Counted from the stretch's first letter, positions 1 through 6,555 are shown. The stretch: 7,582 nt of DNA from Bacteroidota bacterium (GCA_003242315.1 QGUY01000195.1:1-7582); one strand, 5' to 3'. The notes: generated by a model from the letters alone, not told the origin. Translations and numbers: made by a program.

Positions 1-402
1 AAAAAACAGGAAGAGCTGCAGGCAACGCAGGAAGAAATGCAGCGCAGCCAGGCGGAAACGGAAAGTACGATGCAGGCGATCAACGCCTCTATGGCGGTTG
101 CCGAATACGATACCGATGGCAAAATCACGAGGATCAATGCGAATTACCTCGACATGATGGGATACAACCAGGACGAAGTTCTGGGAGAACACCAGCGCAT
201 CTTCGCTACCAAGGAGGAAAAGATGAGCGAAGAGTTCCGTCACTTCTGGAAAGACCTTGCCGGCGGCATATCCAAGACGGGCGTCTTTGTACGCATGACC
301 AAGCGCGGAGAAACCATACGGCTGAGGTCAAGCTTCTCACCGATCGTCAACCGCTCCGGCGAAGTAGTAAAGATCATGGAAATAGCTTACCAGGTGAGTT
401 AG
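1..402 (+). CDS. PAS-domain sensory protein, C-terminal part (5' end off the window)
   Basis: The reading frame is open from base 1, so this is the 3' end of a longer gene; the ATG at 37 is probably internal. The first ~20 visible residues are rich in Gln and Glu with a heptad-like pattern (QEELQATQEEMQ), as in the coiled-coil linkers that precede signalling domains. Residues ~25-130 then form one PAS domain of the kind found in chemoreceptor-like and BdlA-like proteins: a sensor start (AVAEYDTDGKITRINANY), the GYNQDEVLGEHQRIF segment, an FWKDLAGG helix region and a closing strand pair ending KIMEIAYQVS. The protein stops right after this PAS domain, so any output domain, such as a kinase or a methyl-accepting region, would have to lie upstream. 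PAS domains sense small ligands, redox state or light; the ligand here cannot be read. The family call is firm; the full architecture is unknown. Confidence 0.85.
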   Translation, partial: KKQEELQATQEEMQRSQAETESTMQAINASMAVAEYDTDGKITRINANYLDMMGYNQDEVLGEHQRIFATKEEKMSEEFRHFWKDLAGGISKTGVFVRMTKRGETIRLRSSFSPIVNRSGEVVKIMEIAYQVS

Positions 403-460
403 GTTCCGCCTTGACAGAAAGGAGATCGTTAGCGGATATCTGGAAATTAAACTACAAAGC

Positions 461-489
461 AAAAAAGCCCCGCGTCTCGGGGCTTTTTT
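461..489. terminator. Bidirectional intrinsic terminator
   Basis: A perfect GC stem, GCCCCG (467-472) against CGGGGC (478-483), closes a five-base loop CGTCT. It is preceded by six A (461-466) and followed by six T (484-489). The structure therefore ends in a U-tract when transcribed in either direction. It sits 58 bases after the stop of the PAS gene and about 97 bases beyond the stop of the convergent msrA gene, the expected place for a shared terminator. Confidence 0.93.
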
Positions 490-493
490 GTTA

Positions 494-564
494 CCTAAAC
501 CTAAACCTATGAGAAGAATTACTCTACTCTTGGTTTAGAAAACGAATACCTGGTTTATAGGTTT
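494..564. repeat. Short CCTAAA tandem with complementary tract
   Basis: CCTAAA occurs twice in tandem and begins a third time (494-509). About 45 bases on, GGTTTATAGGTTT (552-564) is nearly its reverse complement; AAACCTAT at 503-510 matches ATAGGTTT at 557-564 exactly. In the msrA transcript this lies in the 3' untranslated region just ahead of the terminator and could fold as a weak A/U-rich stem. It may equally be low-complexity sequence. No ORF or RNA gene is seen here. Confidence 0.35.
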
Positions 565-586
565 CACCTAATGAATAATTTTTTTT

Positions 587-1249
587 TCATTGAGTTTGCT
601 TCTCCGTCTTCAGCTTGTTGGCGAACACCTTTCTGAATTTTTCCACCTTGGGTTGTATAACAAAGGTGCAGTACGGTGCGTTACTGTTCAGGGCGTAGTA
701 GTTTTGGTGGTAGTCCTCTGCCACATAGAACGCCTTGAACGGTGATATCTCGGTTACAACCGGTTTGCCGAACACATTTTCTTCGTTCAGCCTCTGCTTG
801 TAGTGTTCTGCAAGCTTTCGCTGCTCTTCATTGTGGTAGAAGATCACTGAACGGTATTGTGTTCCCACGTCATTGCCCTGACGGTTAAGCGTGGTGGGAT
901 CATGTGTGTGCCAGAAAATCTCAAGCAGCTCGTCATAGGTGATTACAGATGGATCATAGGTGATTTGCACCACTTCAGCATGACCTGTGGTGCCGGTACA
1001 TACCTGTTTATAGGTAGGATTCTCCACTGTACCGCCTGAATAGCCCGACTGAACTTTCAGTACACCTTTCACATCAAGAAAGATCGCTTCCGTACACCAG
1101 AAGCACCCGGAGCCGAAGGTCGCCAGCTGGCTGCCCTCCGGAATTGGTTGATTGGACATAGCGTTGACCGAAGTTTGATTATTCCGCTGCCCGCAAGAAC
1201 TGCCAAAGAAAAACAGGACCAGCACAGCGGATGCAAAAGAGTATTTCAT
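587..1249 (-). CDS. msrA: Peptide-methionine (S)-S-oxide reductase MsrA, lipoprotein form
   Basis: MsrA reduces the S-epimer of methionine sulfoxide in proteins back to methionine, repairing oxidative damage. This 220-residue protein carries the family signatures: GCFWC at 48-52 with catalytic Cys49, followed by Glu54; GYSGGTVENPTY at 69-80; TGHAE at 88-92; the FWHTHDPTT...GTQYRS stretch at ~112-134; and EDYHQNYY at 178-185. Cys52 and Cys194 (in APYC) are candidate resolving cysteines. The N-terminus is a lipoprotein signal: Lys2, a hydrophobic run 5-16, and a lipobox-like GSSC with Cys19. The enzyme is therefore probably exported and membrane-anchored in the envelope rather than cytosolic. 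No acidic stretch follows Cys19, so I see no clear surface-export signal. The ATG at 1249 is supported by the signal peptide although no strong ribosome binding site precedes it. It converges on the PAS gene and lies downstream of the repeat element at 1301-1446. Confidence 0.96.
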   Translation of the reverse strand: MKYSFASAVLVLFFFGSSCGQRNNQTSVNAMSNQPIPEGSQLATFGSGCFWCTEAIFLDVKGVLKVQSGYSGGTVENPTYKQVCTGTTGHAEVVQITYDPSVITYDELLEIFWHTHDPTTLNRQGNDVGTQYRSVIFYHNEEQRKLAEHYKQRLNEENVFGKPVVTEISPFKAFYVAEDYHQNYYALNSNAPYCTFVIQPKVEKFRKVFANKLKTEKQTQ

Positions 1250-1300
1250 ACCACTAAGGTAGTGTCTGCATGGTAAACCGCGGCAGGAGGAAAAAGGTTT

Positions 1301-1446
1301 TGATTAGTGATTAGTGAATTTTGATTTGTGATTTGTGATTTGAAGCCCAATCGACGCAGCGCGGTGAAATGAACGCTTTGCCGAAACCGAACACCGGTTT
1401 CAGCGGGGCCCAAATCAAAAAATCAAAAATCAAAAATCACTAATCA
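1301..1446. repeat. Inverted heptad-repeat intergenic element
   Basis: The left arm (1301-1342) is six consecutive 7-bp units: TGATTAG twice, TGAATTT, then TGATTTG three times. The right arm (1411-1446), read on the minus strand, is TGATTAG, TGATTTT twice, TGATTTT with one extra T, and TGATTTG. The two arms therefore point towards each other; the outermost ten bases (TGATTAGTGA) are perfectly inverted, and both inner ends are TGATTTG. The 68-base core contains a hairpin, GAAACCG (1383-1389) and CGGTTTC (1395-1401). The element fills most of the gap between the lipoprotein gene and msrA, and its right end overlaps the lipoprotein stop codon. No ORF is present in it. The structure resembles a dispersed non-coding repeat (MITE- or REP-like), but copy number cannot be judged from a single window. 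Confidence 0.8.
1383..1401 (-). other. Core hairpin of the heptad-repeat element
   Basis: GAAACCG and CGGTTTC form a 7-bp perfect inverted repeat around a five-base loop. On the minus-strand RNA it extends to 10 bp (1380-1404) through a G-U wobble and two more GC pairs, while on the plus strand the same position is a C-A mismatch. The fold thus fits better as RNA in the direction of the flanking genes. No U-tract follows, so it is not a standard intrinsic terminator. Confidence 0.5.
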
Positions 1447-2583
1447 GTAGTTCTGGTAGAAACTCCGAATCGCCGGAATGATCTGATTGTATATCGGCCG
1501 CGTGAATTCCAGGAACAGCTCCTGCGGTACGGGTGGCTGCATTTCCCGGAGTTTGCAAAGGGCCAGCTGCTCATCGGTAAGTGCCCGCTCATCGCCATTG
1601 AATCGGGCCCAGCTGCTGACCCACGTGTATTGGCCGTTAAACTTGCGGTGGGTAAGGACCCCGCCGGTGCGGGCATCCAGAATCACCATGCTGAGCAATC
1701 CCGTAGAAACCACTTCCTTCCTGTAGGTCGTCAGCTTGGCTTTTACGGTGCCATAAACTGGAATGGTTTTGCCCTCAACCTTGGTCTCGCCGATTTTAAC
1801 ACTATCGCGGGTGAGGGTCTCTTCACGTTCCGTCATCCGGACGTTGCCCACGCTGAAATCGTCGAAGGCTATGCGCATGATCTGGTCAACTTCCTGCAGG
1901 TTGACCGACTGTGCTTCTTCAGGGGTGAAAAACTTCACAAAGCCGTCGTCCGTGTAGTTCCGGTGCAGAAATTCTTCGATCTGGTCCTGGAAAAAGCCCC
2001 CGCTCAGGTCATACCTGGCGGGAACGGGGATTTGTTCAACCACTACTTTAACCGTCGCGAGGAATTTGGCCTTGTCCATGTATTCCAGGACGTCATTGTA
2101 GCCTTCGACGTACTGATTGGTTTCCTGGAATAGGAAATAGGCTCTCTTGGCGTCCTCCCGGGTGCCTTTCATAAGGGCGGCAATACCGGAATTGTAGCTT
2201 TCCTCGGCGGCTTTTTCCTTCAAAGGGCCGATTTCGGAGTAGTATTCCTTCGGATTCCGTATCACCTTGAGGCAGCCCGGGCATTGCCGAATCGCCTCAT
2301 ACATGCTATTAATAGATGTGTAAGCCTGGATAGCGTTCCGCCACTTGTAAGGGGAATTGGAGGTAATTTCATTCTGTGCCTGCGTCGCCAGGAAGTCAAC
2401 CGCCAGGGGGTAGGCGTTTTTGAGGGTTTCCTGCGATTTTTCGTGACCAGGATTCTGCCGGAGGCGTTGAACCGCCTTCATTACCGACTCGTAGTAATCA
2501 CCGCGTTCGTAGGCCTTTTTGCCGGAACTGCACGCGGCCAAAAAAAGTACGGCGGCCGCTAACCAAAAAAATCTCTGCGCCAT
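1444..2583 (-). CDS. Conserved lipoprotein of unknown function, Bacteroidota type
   Basis: The ORF could begin at 2655, but the ATG at 2583 is the better start because it places a clean lipoprotein signal at the N-terminus: MAQRFF, a hydrophobic run, and the lipobox LAAC with Cys18, followed by SSGKK. The mature protein of the 379-residue product is then envelope-anchored. Residues ~24-45 (AYERGDYYESVMKAVQRL) and ~127-153 (EESYNSGIAALMKGTREDAK) look like TPR-type helical hairpins. A C-terminal part (~180-379) seems richer in beta strands and contains SGGFFQDQIEEFLHRNY, FDDFSVGN, VKAKLTTYRKEV and, near the end, FNGDERALTDEQL. I recognise the general type from Bacteroidota genomes but know no established function and assign none. 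It starts 73 bases after the MFS stop with no terminator between, so read-through from the sugar genes is possible. Its TGA stop is the first codon of the adjacent repeat element. Confidence 0.8.
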   Translation of the reverse strand: MAQRFFWLAAAVLFLAACSSGKKAYERGDYYESVMKAVQRLRQNPGHEKSQETLKNAYPLAVDFLATQAQNEITSNSPYKWRNAIQAYTSINSMYEAIRQCPGCLKVIRNPKEYYSEIGPLKEKAAEESYNSGIAALMKGTREDAKRAYFLFQETNQYVEGYNDVLEYMDKAKFLATVKVVVEQIPVPARYDLSGGFFQDQIEEFLHRNYTDDGFVKFFTPEEAQSVNLQEVDQIMRIAFDDFSVGNVRMTEREETLTRDSVKIGETKVEGKTIPVYGTVKAKLTTYRKEVVSTGLLSMVILDARTGGVLTHRKFNGQYTWVSSWARFNGDERALTDEQLALCKLREMQPPVPQELFLEFTRPIYNQIIPAIRSFYQNY

Positions 2584-2656
2584 AGCAATTGAGGTAAGGA
2601 ATAAAATCCGTGCCGAAGTTACGCACTTAGGTGTGACAAAACCGGACAGAAACACG

Positions 2657-4027
2657 TCAAATCGTACGTGGCACTGTTCCGGAGGCTTTGCCCCTCAGAT
2701 CGGCCGGATCATACACGAAAATCACACTTATGGCCGCGGAAATGAAGAAAATGCCCGACAATACCAGGGCGTACACCGGCTCATTATTATATATGTGTCG
2801 TACCATCGGCCCCCCAATAAGCCCGTTCAGAATCTGGGGAATGGTGATGAAAAAGTTAAAGATCCCCATGTAAATACCCATCTTGCCCGCCGGGATGGAA
2901 CTGGACAGGATCACATAGGGCATCGCCAGAATGCTGGCCCATGCTATGCCTACAAGAACCATGGAGAGGATGAGGAACTCCTTGTTCGGGGCGAAGTAGA
3001 AGGACAAGAGTCCAATGCCGCCCAGGATAAGAGAAAAGGCGTGCGTCTTTTTCCTACCGATGCGCGCGGCAATCTTTGCCAGGAAGAGGGCATAGATGGC
3101 TGAGACAAGGTTGTACACGCCGAAGATGATCCCTGTCCAGCTCTGTGCCTCGCGATAGGCGGGAGAACTTCTGTCGGTGACGGGAAGTCCGAAGATGTGG
3201 GTTGCGATCGTGTCCGTGGTAAAGACCCACATTCCGAATAGTGCAAACCATGAAAAAAACTGCACAAGACCGAGTTGCCGCATCGTGCGCGGCATCCTGG
3301 AGAAGTCGCGGAATATTGTGAGCAGGCCACTCCGCCGGTCTTCCGACTTTCCATGATAACGCTCGTAGTCTTCAGGCGAAAATTCGTGTGTCCGCATTAC
3401 CGTCCATAGGATGGTGAGGATGAACAGTACGGCACCAATGTAAAAAGCGAACTGAACGTTGGGCGCCACTTCTCCATCAGGCGCAGTATCCGATACGCCG
3501 AAACGCGCAAGCGCCCACGGAAGCCAGGAGCCTACAACAGCGCCAACGCCGATGAGTGATGTCTGTACTGAGAAGCCCAGGGTACGCTGCTCCTCAGGAA
3601 GGTTATCAGCAACCAGAGCACGAAAAGGCTCCATTGCCAGGTTGAAGCTTGCATCCATGATCATCAGGAAGCCCGCACCGATGAACATCAGTGGCGCAAG
3701 CGATCCAAGTATCCAGGCGTTGGGCATCAGGATGAGCGCGCACGAAGAAAACAACGCACCCGCCAGGAAGTAGGGTTTACGGCGACCTAACCGGTTCCAT
3801 GTGCGGTCGCTGTAGTGCCCGACAATAGGTTGAACAATCATACCAACAATTGGCGCGGCAAGCCAGAACCACGACAACTGTTCGATCTCAGCGCCATAGT
3901 TGCGAAGGATACCACTTGCATTACTGTTCTGCAGCGCGAAGCCGAGCTGGATCCCCATGAAGCCGAAACTCATGTTCCAGATTTGCCAGAAGGTCATCCG
4001 CGGCTTAGGGAGAGGCGTCATCGTCAT
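2657..4027 (-). CDS. MFS sugar transporter, SLC45/GPH-like (probable alpha-glucoside importer)
   Basis: This 456-residue inner-membrane protein has about twelve hydrophobic segments (roughly 17-36, 52-70, 85-101, 107-127, 153-172, 192-211, 251-271, 297-318, 327-345, 350-373, 384-404, 417-438). The loop between segments 2 and 3 carries an extended MFS motif A, GHYSDRTWNRLGRRKPYF (70-87), and a counterpart, ARIGRKKTHAF, follows segment 8 at 321-331. The motif style, together with MDASFNLAMEPFRALVADN (124-142), fits the SLC45/sucrose-carrier and GPH-like branch, which includes proton-coupled disaccharide carriers such as Caulobacter MalY. Maltose or a related alpha-glucoside is inferred from the GH31 neighbour 82 bases upstream on the same strand and the LacI regulator before it. 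The start is either the ATG at 4027 or the one two codons later (4021); no Shine-Dalgarno sequence decides. No truncation or frameshift is seen. Confidence 0.9.
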   Translation of the reverse strand: MTMTPLPKPRMTFWQIWNMSFGFMGIQLGFALQNSNASGILRNYGAEIEQLSWFWLAAPIVGMIVQPIVGHYSDRTWNRLGRRKPYFLAGALFSSCALILMPNAWILGSLAPLMFIGAGFLMIMDASFNLAMEPFRALVADNLPEEQRTLGFSVQTSLIGVGAVVGSWLPWALARFGVSDTAPDGEVAPNVQFAFYIGAVLFILTILWTVMRTHEFSPEDYERYHGKSEDRRSGLLTIFRDFSRMPRTMRQLGLVQFFSWFALFGMWVFTTDTIATHIFGLPVTDRSSPAYREAQSWTGIIFGVYNLVSAIYALFLAKIAARIGRKKTHAFSLILGGIGLLSFYFAPNKEFLILSMVLVGIAWASILAMPYVILSSSIPAGKMGIYMGIFNFFITIPQILNGLIGGPMVRHIYNNEPVYALVLSGIFFISAAISVIFVYDPADLRGKASGTVPRTI

Positions 4028-4095
4028 TCGGATAGTGTATGGTCGGCGATCTGGCTAAAGTCAGCAAAAGAAACGAAACCGACAATACCAGGAGC

Positions 4096-4105
4096 AGTTG
4101 CAACT
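4096..4105. promoter_or_regulatory. 10-bp perfect palindrome in the GH31-MFS gap (possible operator)
   Basis: AGTTGCAACT is self-complementary and lies five bases beyond the GH31 stop, about 70 bases ahead of the MFS start. LacI-family proteins bind palindromes, so it could be an operator. It lacks the central CG common in LacI operators and I found no second copy in the other gaps here, so chance is a fair explanation. Confidence 0.2.
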
Positions 4106-4109
4106 ATCC

Positions 4110-6506
4110 CTACAGCTCAATCACAACAGCCCCACTCTCATACGTCATCTCAGCAACACGCACCAACTCCCCACTAACCGGCGCTGGATCATAAAAGGGA
4201 TCAAACTTTTCGAGTGGACCAAAGAAATGAAGTGTTTCCTGGCGCAGTTCGTGAGGTACGCCATTCACCACGACGCTATCGCCGGCATCGTCGAAACCGT
4301 GCAGGGCAAGGCGCAACGTCCGCACAGGCGATGCGTATGTTCCTTCGACTGCCCCGAGGGTTAGTGTGCGCGTTTCCGGAACGTAGGCAATAGCGCGGCG
4401 GTGATAATTACCATCCAGGTAGTCAAACGTTTCGCCGTCGTCGGTGTAGTACCAGAAGGTTGTCGCATCCTTTCCCCGATAAAGATGAATCGTCATAACG
4501 TCGGGTGTCATCGTGGTGTTTGGCATCACCGGCTGCATAGGAAGGATGGCGCCGGCCTTGACGAAGACAGGGAGGCGGGCCATAGGGCAGTCGACGGCAA
4601 CTTCAGCGTTGCCTTCATATCGCGTTCCGTCGTACAGATAATACCATTCACCTTCTGGAAGAAATACACGCGCCAGGTCGCGAGAGCTCTCCACAGGACA
4701 CACCAGGAGATAAGGGCCAAAGAGATATTCGTTGTGATACCGATGGTCGTAAACGCGCTGGTCAAAAGTGTAGTCGATTGCCAGCGAACGCTGAACCGGC
4801 ATGCCCGTCTGCGACGACTCATAAAACACCGAGTACAGATAGGGCATGAGTTGATAGCGGAAGCGTATATAGTTGCGTGCGATCTGCTCGACTTCCTCAC
4901 CGTACGACCATGGCTCAGAGTCTCGACTGTTGATCATCGTATGACCACGGAAGAAGGGTGCGAATGATCCGATGGAAATCCATCGTGCAAACAGACGCGC
5001 ATGCGCGTCGCCCACAAAGCCGCCTACATCGTAACCGGCGAATGAGATTCCCGCGAGTCCCATATTGCTCGTCATGCGTGCGCCGAGCAGCATGTGTTCG
5101 TCGTACGACACGTTGTCGCCGGTCCATACCGCTGCATAGCGCTGCACGCCTGAATAGCCCGCGCGCGTGAGGTTGAAGGGACGCTTGCCGCTTAGCTGGC
5201 TTCGCGCGGCTTCATAGGTGCTCCGCGCCATCATCAATCCATAAATGTTGCGTCCTGATCGCATGGTACCCCGATTCCCTTCAAATGAGAACTCTACATT
5301 TTCGGGCACCATGTTTCCCCACGTGGCAATTTCATTCATGTCATTCCAAAAGCCGCGGACTTCCAGATCGGTGTAGATGCTGAACAGCTTCTTCCACCAT
5401 TCGCGTGTTGCCGGATTTGTAAAATCCGGGAAGTGACACCAACCCGGCCAAACCTGTCCGGTGTAGGGACTGCCATCAGGATACTTGAGGAATACGCCCT
5501 CGCGCATGCCTTCATCGTAGGCGTGATACCCGGGCTCCACCTTAATGCCGGGATCACAGATCACTATCACCTGGAAACCCATGTCGCGCAGTTCACGAAT
5601 GAGCCGCGGCGGATCACGAAAGTGGCTATTGTTCCAGGTGAATATTTTGAACTCGTCCATGTGGTGAATGTCCAGGACGATTGCGTCTGCGGGAATATCT
5701 TTTTCACGAAACGTACGGGCGACGCTGAGCACCTCTACGTCCGGATAGTAACTGTAGCGACATTGCTGGTACCCGATGCTCCATCGTGGAGGAAGTGGGA
5801 TCCGCCCTGTAAGCCACGTATAGTCGCGAAGAATGTCAGCCACGCCGGAGTCGTGCATGAAATAGTACCGCATGGTTCCTGCGTCAGTCGAGAAACTTGA
5901 GAACTGGTTGTTCGACGCGCCGAAGTTGAAGAAGGATTTATGGCTGTTGTCGAAGAATATGCCGTATACCAATTGGTTGTGTATGCCGATGTAGAACGGC
6001 GTGGTGCAGTACAACGGATCGGCATTGAGCGGAAAACCATAGCTGTCGGTGTTCCAGTTCTGAAATCCCATGCCCCGTTTATCGAGCGGTCCGGTTTTTT
6101 CGCCAAGTCCGATAAAGCGTTCCCCTTCCTGAAGTTTCCGATAGCTCGTCACTTGTTCTCCGATCCAGCTGATGCCGAACGAATGGTCCTCGTTGATGAC
6201 GCGTCCGTCTTTCGTGACAAACGAAAAACGTACGGGGTATTTGGCGATTCGGATATTGAATGTGGAAAGCGAAACCTCAAGAACGTCTCCGCTGTCGCGG
6301 ACGATCAATGATTTGTCGGACGGTTCAACGACTATCGCATATGAAAAATCATCGAACTCGTCAAGCGTTGCATCAATGCGGACAACCGAACCTGAGTACG
6401 CAGTTACCCGAAATTTTCCAAATGTGGTGTCACCATGGAGTGCCGCGCCGTGCGTGACAAATGAAACGAGATCACCCAGACTCCTGGATGTTATTCCCTG
6501 CGCCAT
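4110..6506 (-). CDS. GH31 family alpha-glucosidase (cytosolic)
   Basis: This 798-residue glycoside hydrolase should release glucose from the non-reducing end of alpha-glucosides by a retaining mechanism. Domains in order are an N-terminal beta-sandwich (~25-235), the catalytic barrel (~240-570), a proximal beta domain (~575-655), a DUF5110-like distal beta domain (~670-745, with YYTDDGETFDYLDG) and a short C-terminal extension. The catalytic nucleophile is Asp389 in WNDMNE (387-392) and the acid/base is Asp464 in WTGDN (461-465). RWSIGYQQCRYSYYP (241-255), Asp279 in VLDIHHMD and FFRGH (518-522, Arg520 and His522) match family substrate-binding positions. There is no signal peptide, so it acts on imported sugar, consistent with the MFS gene 82 bases downstream. 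The ATG at 6506 is the only sensible start, because the frame upstream meets a stop 14 codons earlier. Maltose, isomaltose or another linkage cannot be separated by eye, and alpha-xylosidase activity is possible but less likely. Confidence 0.94.
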   Translation of the reverse strand: MAQGITSRSLGDLVSFVTHGAALHGDTTFGKFRVTAYSGSVVRIDATLDEFDDFSYAIVVEPSDKSLIVRDSGDVLEVSLSTFNIRIAKYPVRFSFVTKDGRVINEDHSFGISWIGEQVTSYRKLQEGERFIGLGEKTGPLDKRGMGFQNWNTDSYGFPLNADPLYCTTPFYIGIHNQLVYGIFFDNSHKSFFNFGASNNQFSSFSTDAGTMRYYFMHDSGVADILRDYTWLTGRIPLPPRWSIGYQQCRYSYYPDVEVLSVARTFREKDIPADAIVLDIHHMDEFKIFTWNNSHFRDPPRLIRELRDMGFQVIVICDPGIKVEPGYHAYDEGMREGVFLKYPDGSPYTGQVWPGWCHFPDFTNPATREWWKKLFSIYTDLEVRGFWNDMNEIATWGNMVPENVEFSFEGNRGTMRSGRNIYGLMMARSTYEAARSQLSGKRPFNLTRAGYSGVQRYAAVWTGDNVSYDEHMLLGARMTSNMGLAGISFAGYDVGGFVGDAHARLFARWISIGSFAPFFRGHTMINSRDSEPWSYGEEVEQIARNYIRFRYQLMPYLYSVFYESSQTGMPVQRSLAIDYTFDQRVYDHRYHNEYLFGPYLLVCPVESSRDLARVFLPEGEWYYLYDGTRYEGNAEVAVDCPMARLPVFVKAGAILPMQPVMPNTTMTPDVMTIHLYRGKDATTFWYYTDDGETFDYLDGNYHRRAIAYVPETRTLTLGAVEGTYASPVRTLRLALHGFDDAGDSVVVNGVPHELRQETLHFFGPLEKFDPFYDPAPVSGELVRVAEMTYESGAVVIEL

Positions 6507-6517
6507 AGAGTAATTCT

Positions 6518-6552
6518 GCCCTCCCGAAGCAGATCGGAGATCGCTTCAGGGC
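6518..6552 (-). promoter_or_regulatory. Hairpin between lacI and GH31 gene enclosing the ribosome binding site
   Basis: Read on the minus strand, GCCCT-GAAGC-GATC, loop TCC, then GATC-GCTTC-AGGGC forms a 14-bp stem with only a one-base and a three-base (GGG) bulge on the 3' side. It begins three bases after the lacI stop and ends 11 bases before the GH31 ATG. No U-tract follows, so it is not an intrinsic terminator. The 3' arm includes the GGAGG core, half bulged and half paired. A ribosome finishing lacI would cover the 5' arm and could open the site, so coupling of the two genes is a reasonable inference. An operator role for the interrupted palindrome is the alternative. Confidence 0.5.
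6520..6524 (-). promoter_or_regulatory. Shine-Dalgarno core GGAGG of the GH31 gene
   Basis: The minus strand reads GGGAGGG, containing GGAGG, with 13 bases before the ATG at 6506. The spacing is longer than optimal. It stands out because no comparable site precedes the other starts visible in this window. Confidence 0.45.
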
Positions 6553-6555
6553 GAG

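Noticed and set aside
411..440. TTGACA and AAGGAGAT after the PAS gene, as a promoter or ribosome site for a small gene
   Set aside because: No suitable -10 element or nearby start codon follows, and the terminator at 461-489 lies just downstream.
1254..1261. Minus-strand TACCTTAG as a Bacteroidota -7 box (TAnnTTTG) for msrA
   Set aside because: One mismatch, no TTTG at the expected upstream distance, and it would lie only four bases from the ATG.
1285..1290. AGGAGG on the plus strand as a ribosome binding site
   Set aside because: No start codon or ORF follows within range; the repeat arms begin 11 bases later.
1301..1446. CRISPR array
   Set aside because: The units are 7 bp with no spacers and the two arms are in opposite orientation, unlike a CRISPR array.
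1630..2133. 167-residue plus-strand ORF
   Set aside because: It is antisense to the lipoprotein gene and looks like a mirrored frame.
2584..2656. Terminator or promoter between the MFS and lipoprotein genes
   Set aside because: No GC stem with a U-tract is present. TAACTTCG with an upstream TTTTG on the minus strand has the wrong spacing for the Bacteroidota promoter consensus.
2519..3103. 194-residue plus-strand ORF
   Set aside because: It lies antisense across the MFS gene and the lipoprotein start. Its translation is rich in Asn, His and Arg with no recognisable domain, as expected of a shadow frame.
4401..4967. 188-residue plus-strand ORF
   Set aside because: It is fully antisense to the GH31 coding region, whose motifs are intact and continuous. 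No ribosome binding site or domain supports it.
6531..6544. AGATCGGA-GATCG resembling an Illumina adapter
   Set aside because: Only the first eight bases match before it diverges, and the stretch is part of the symmetric hairpin at 6518-6552, so adapter contamination is not supported.
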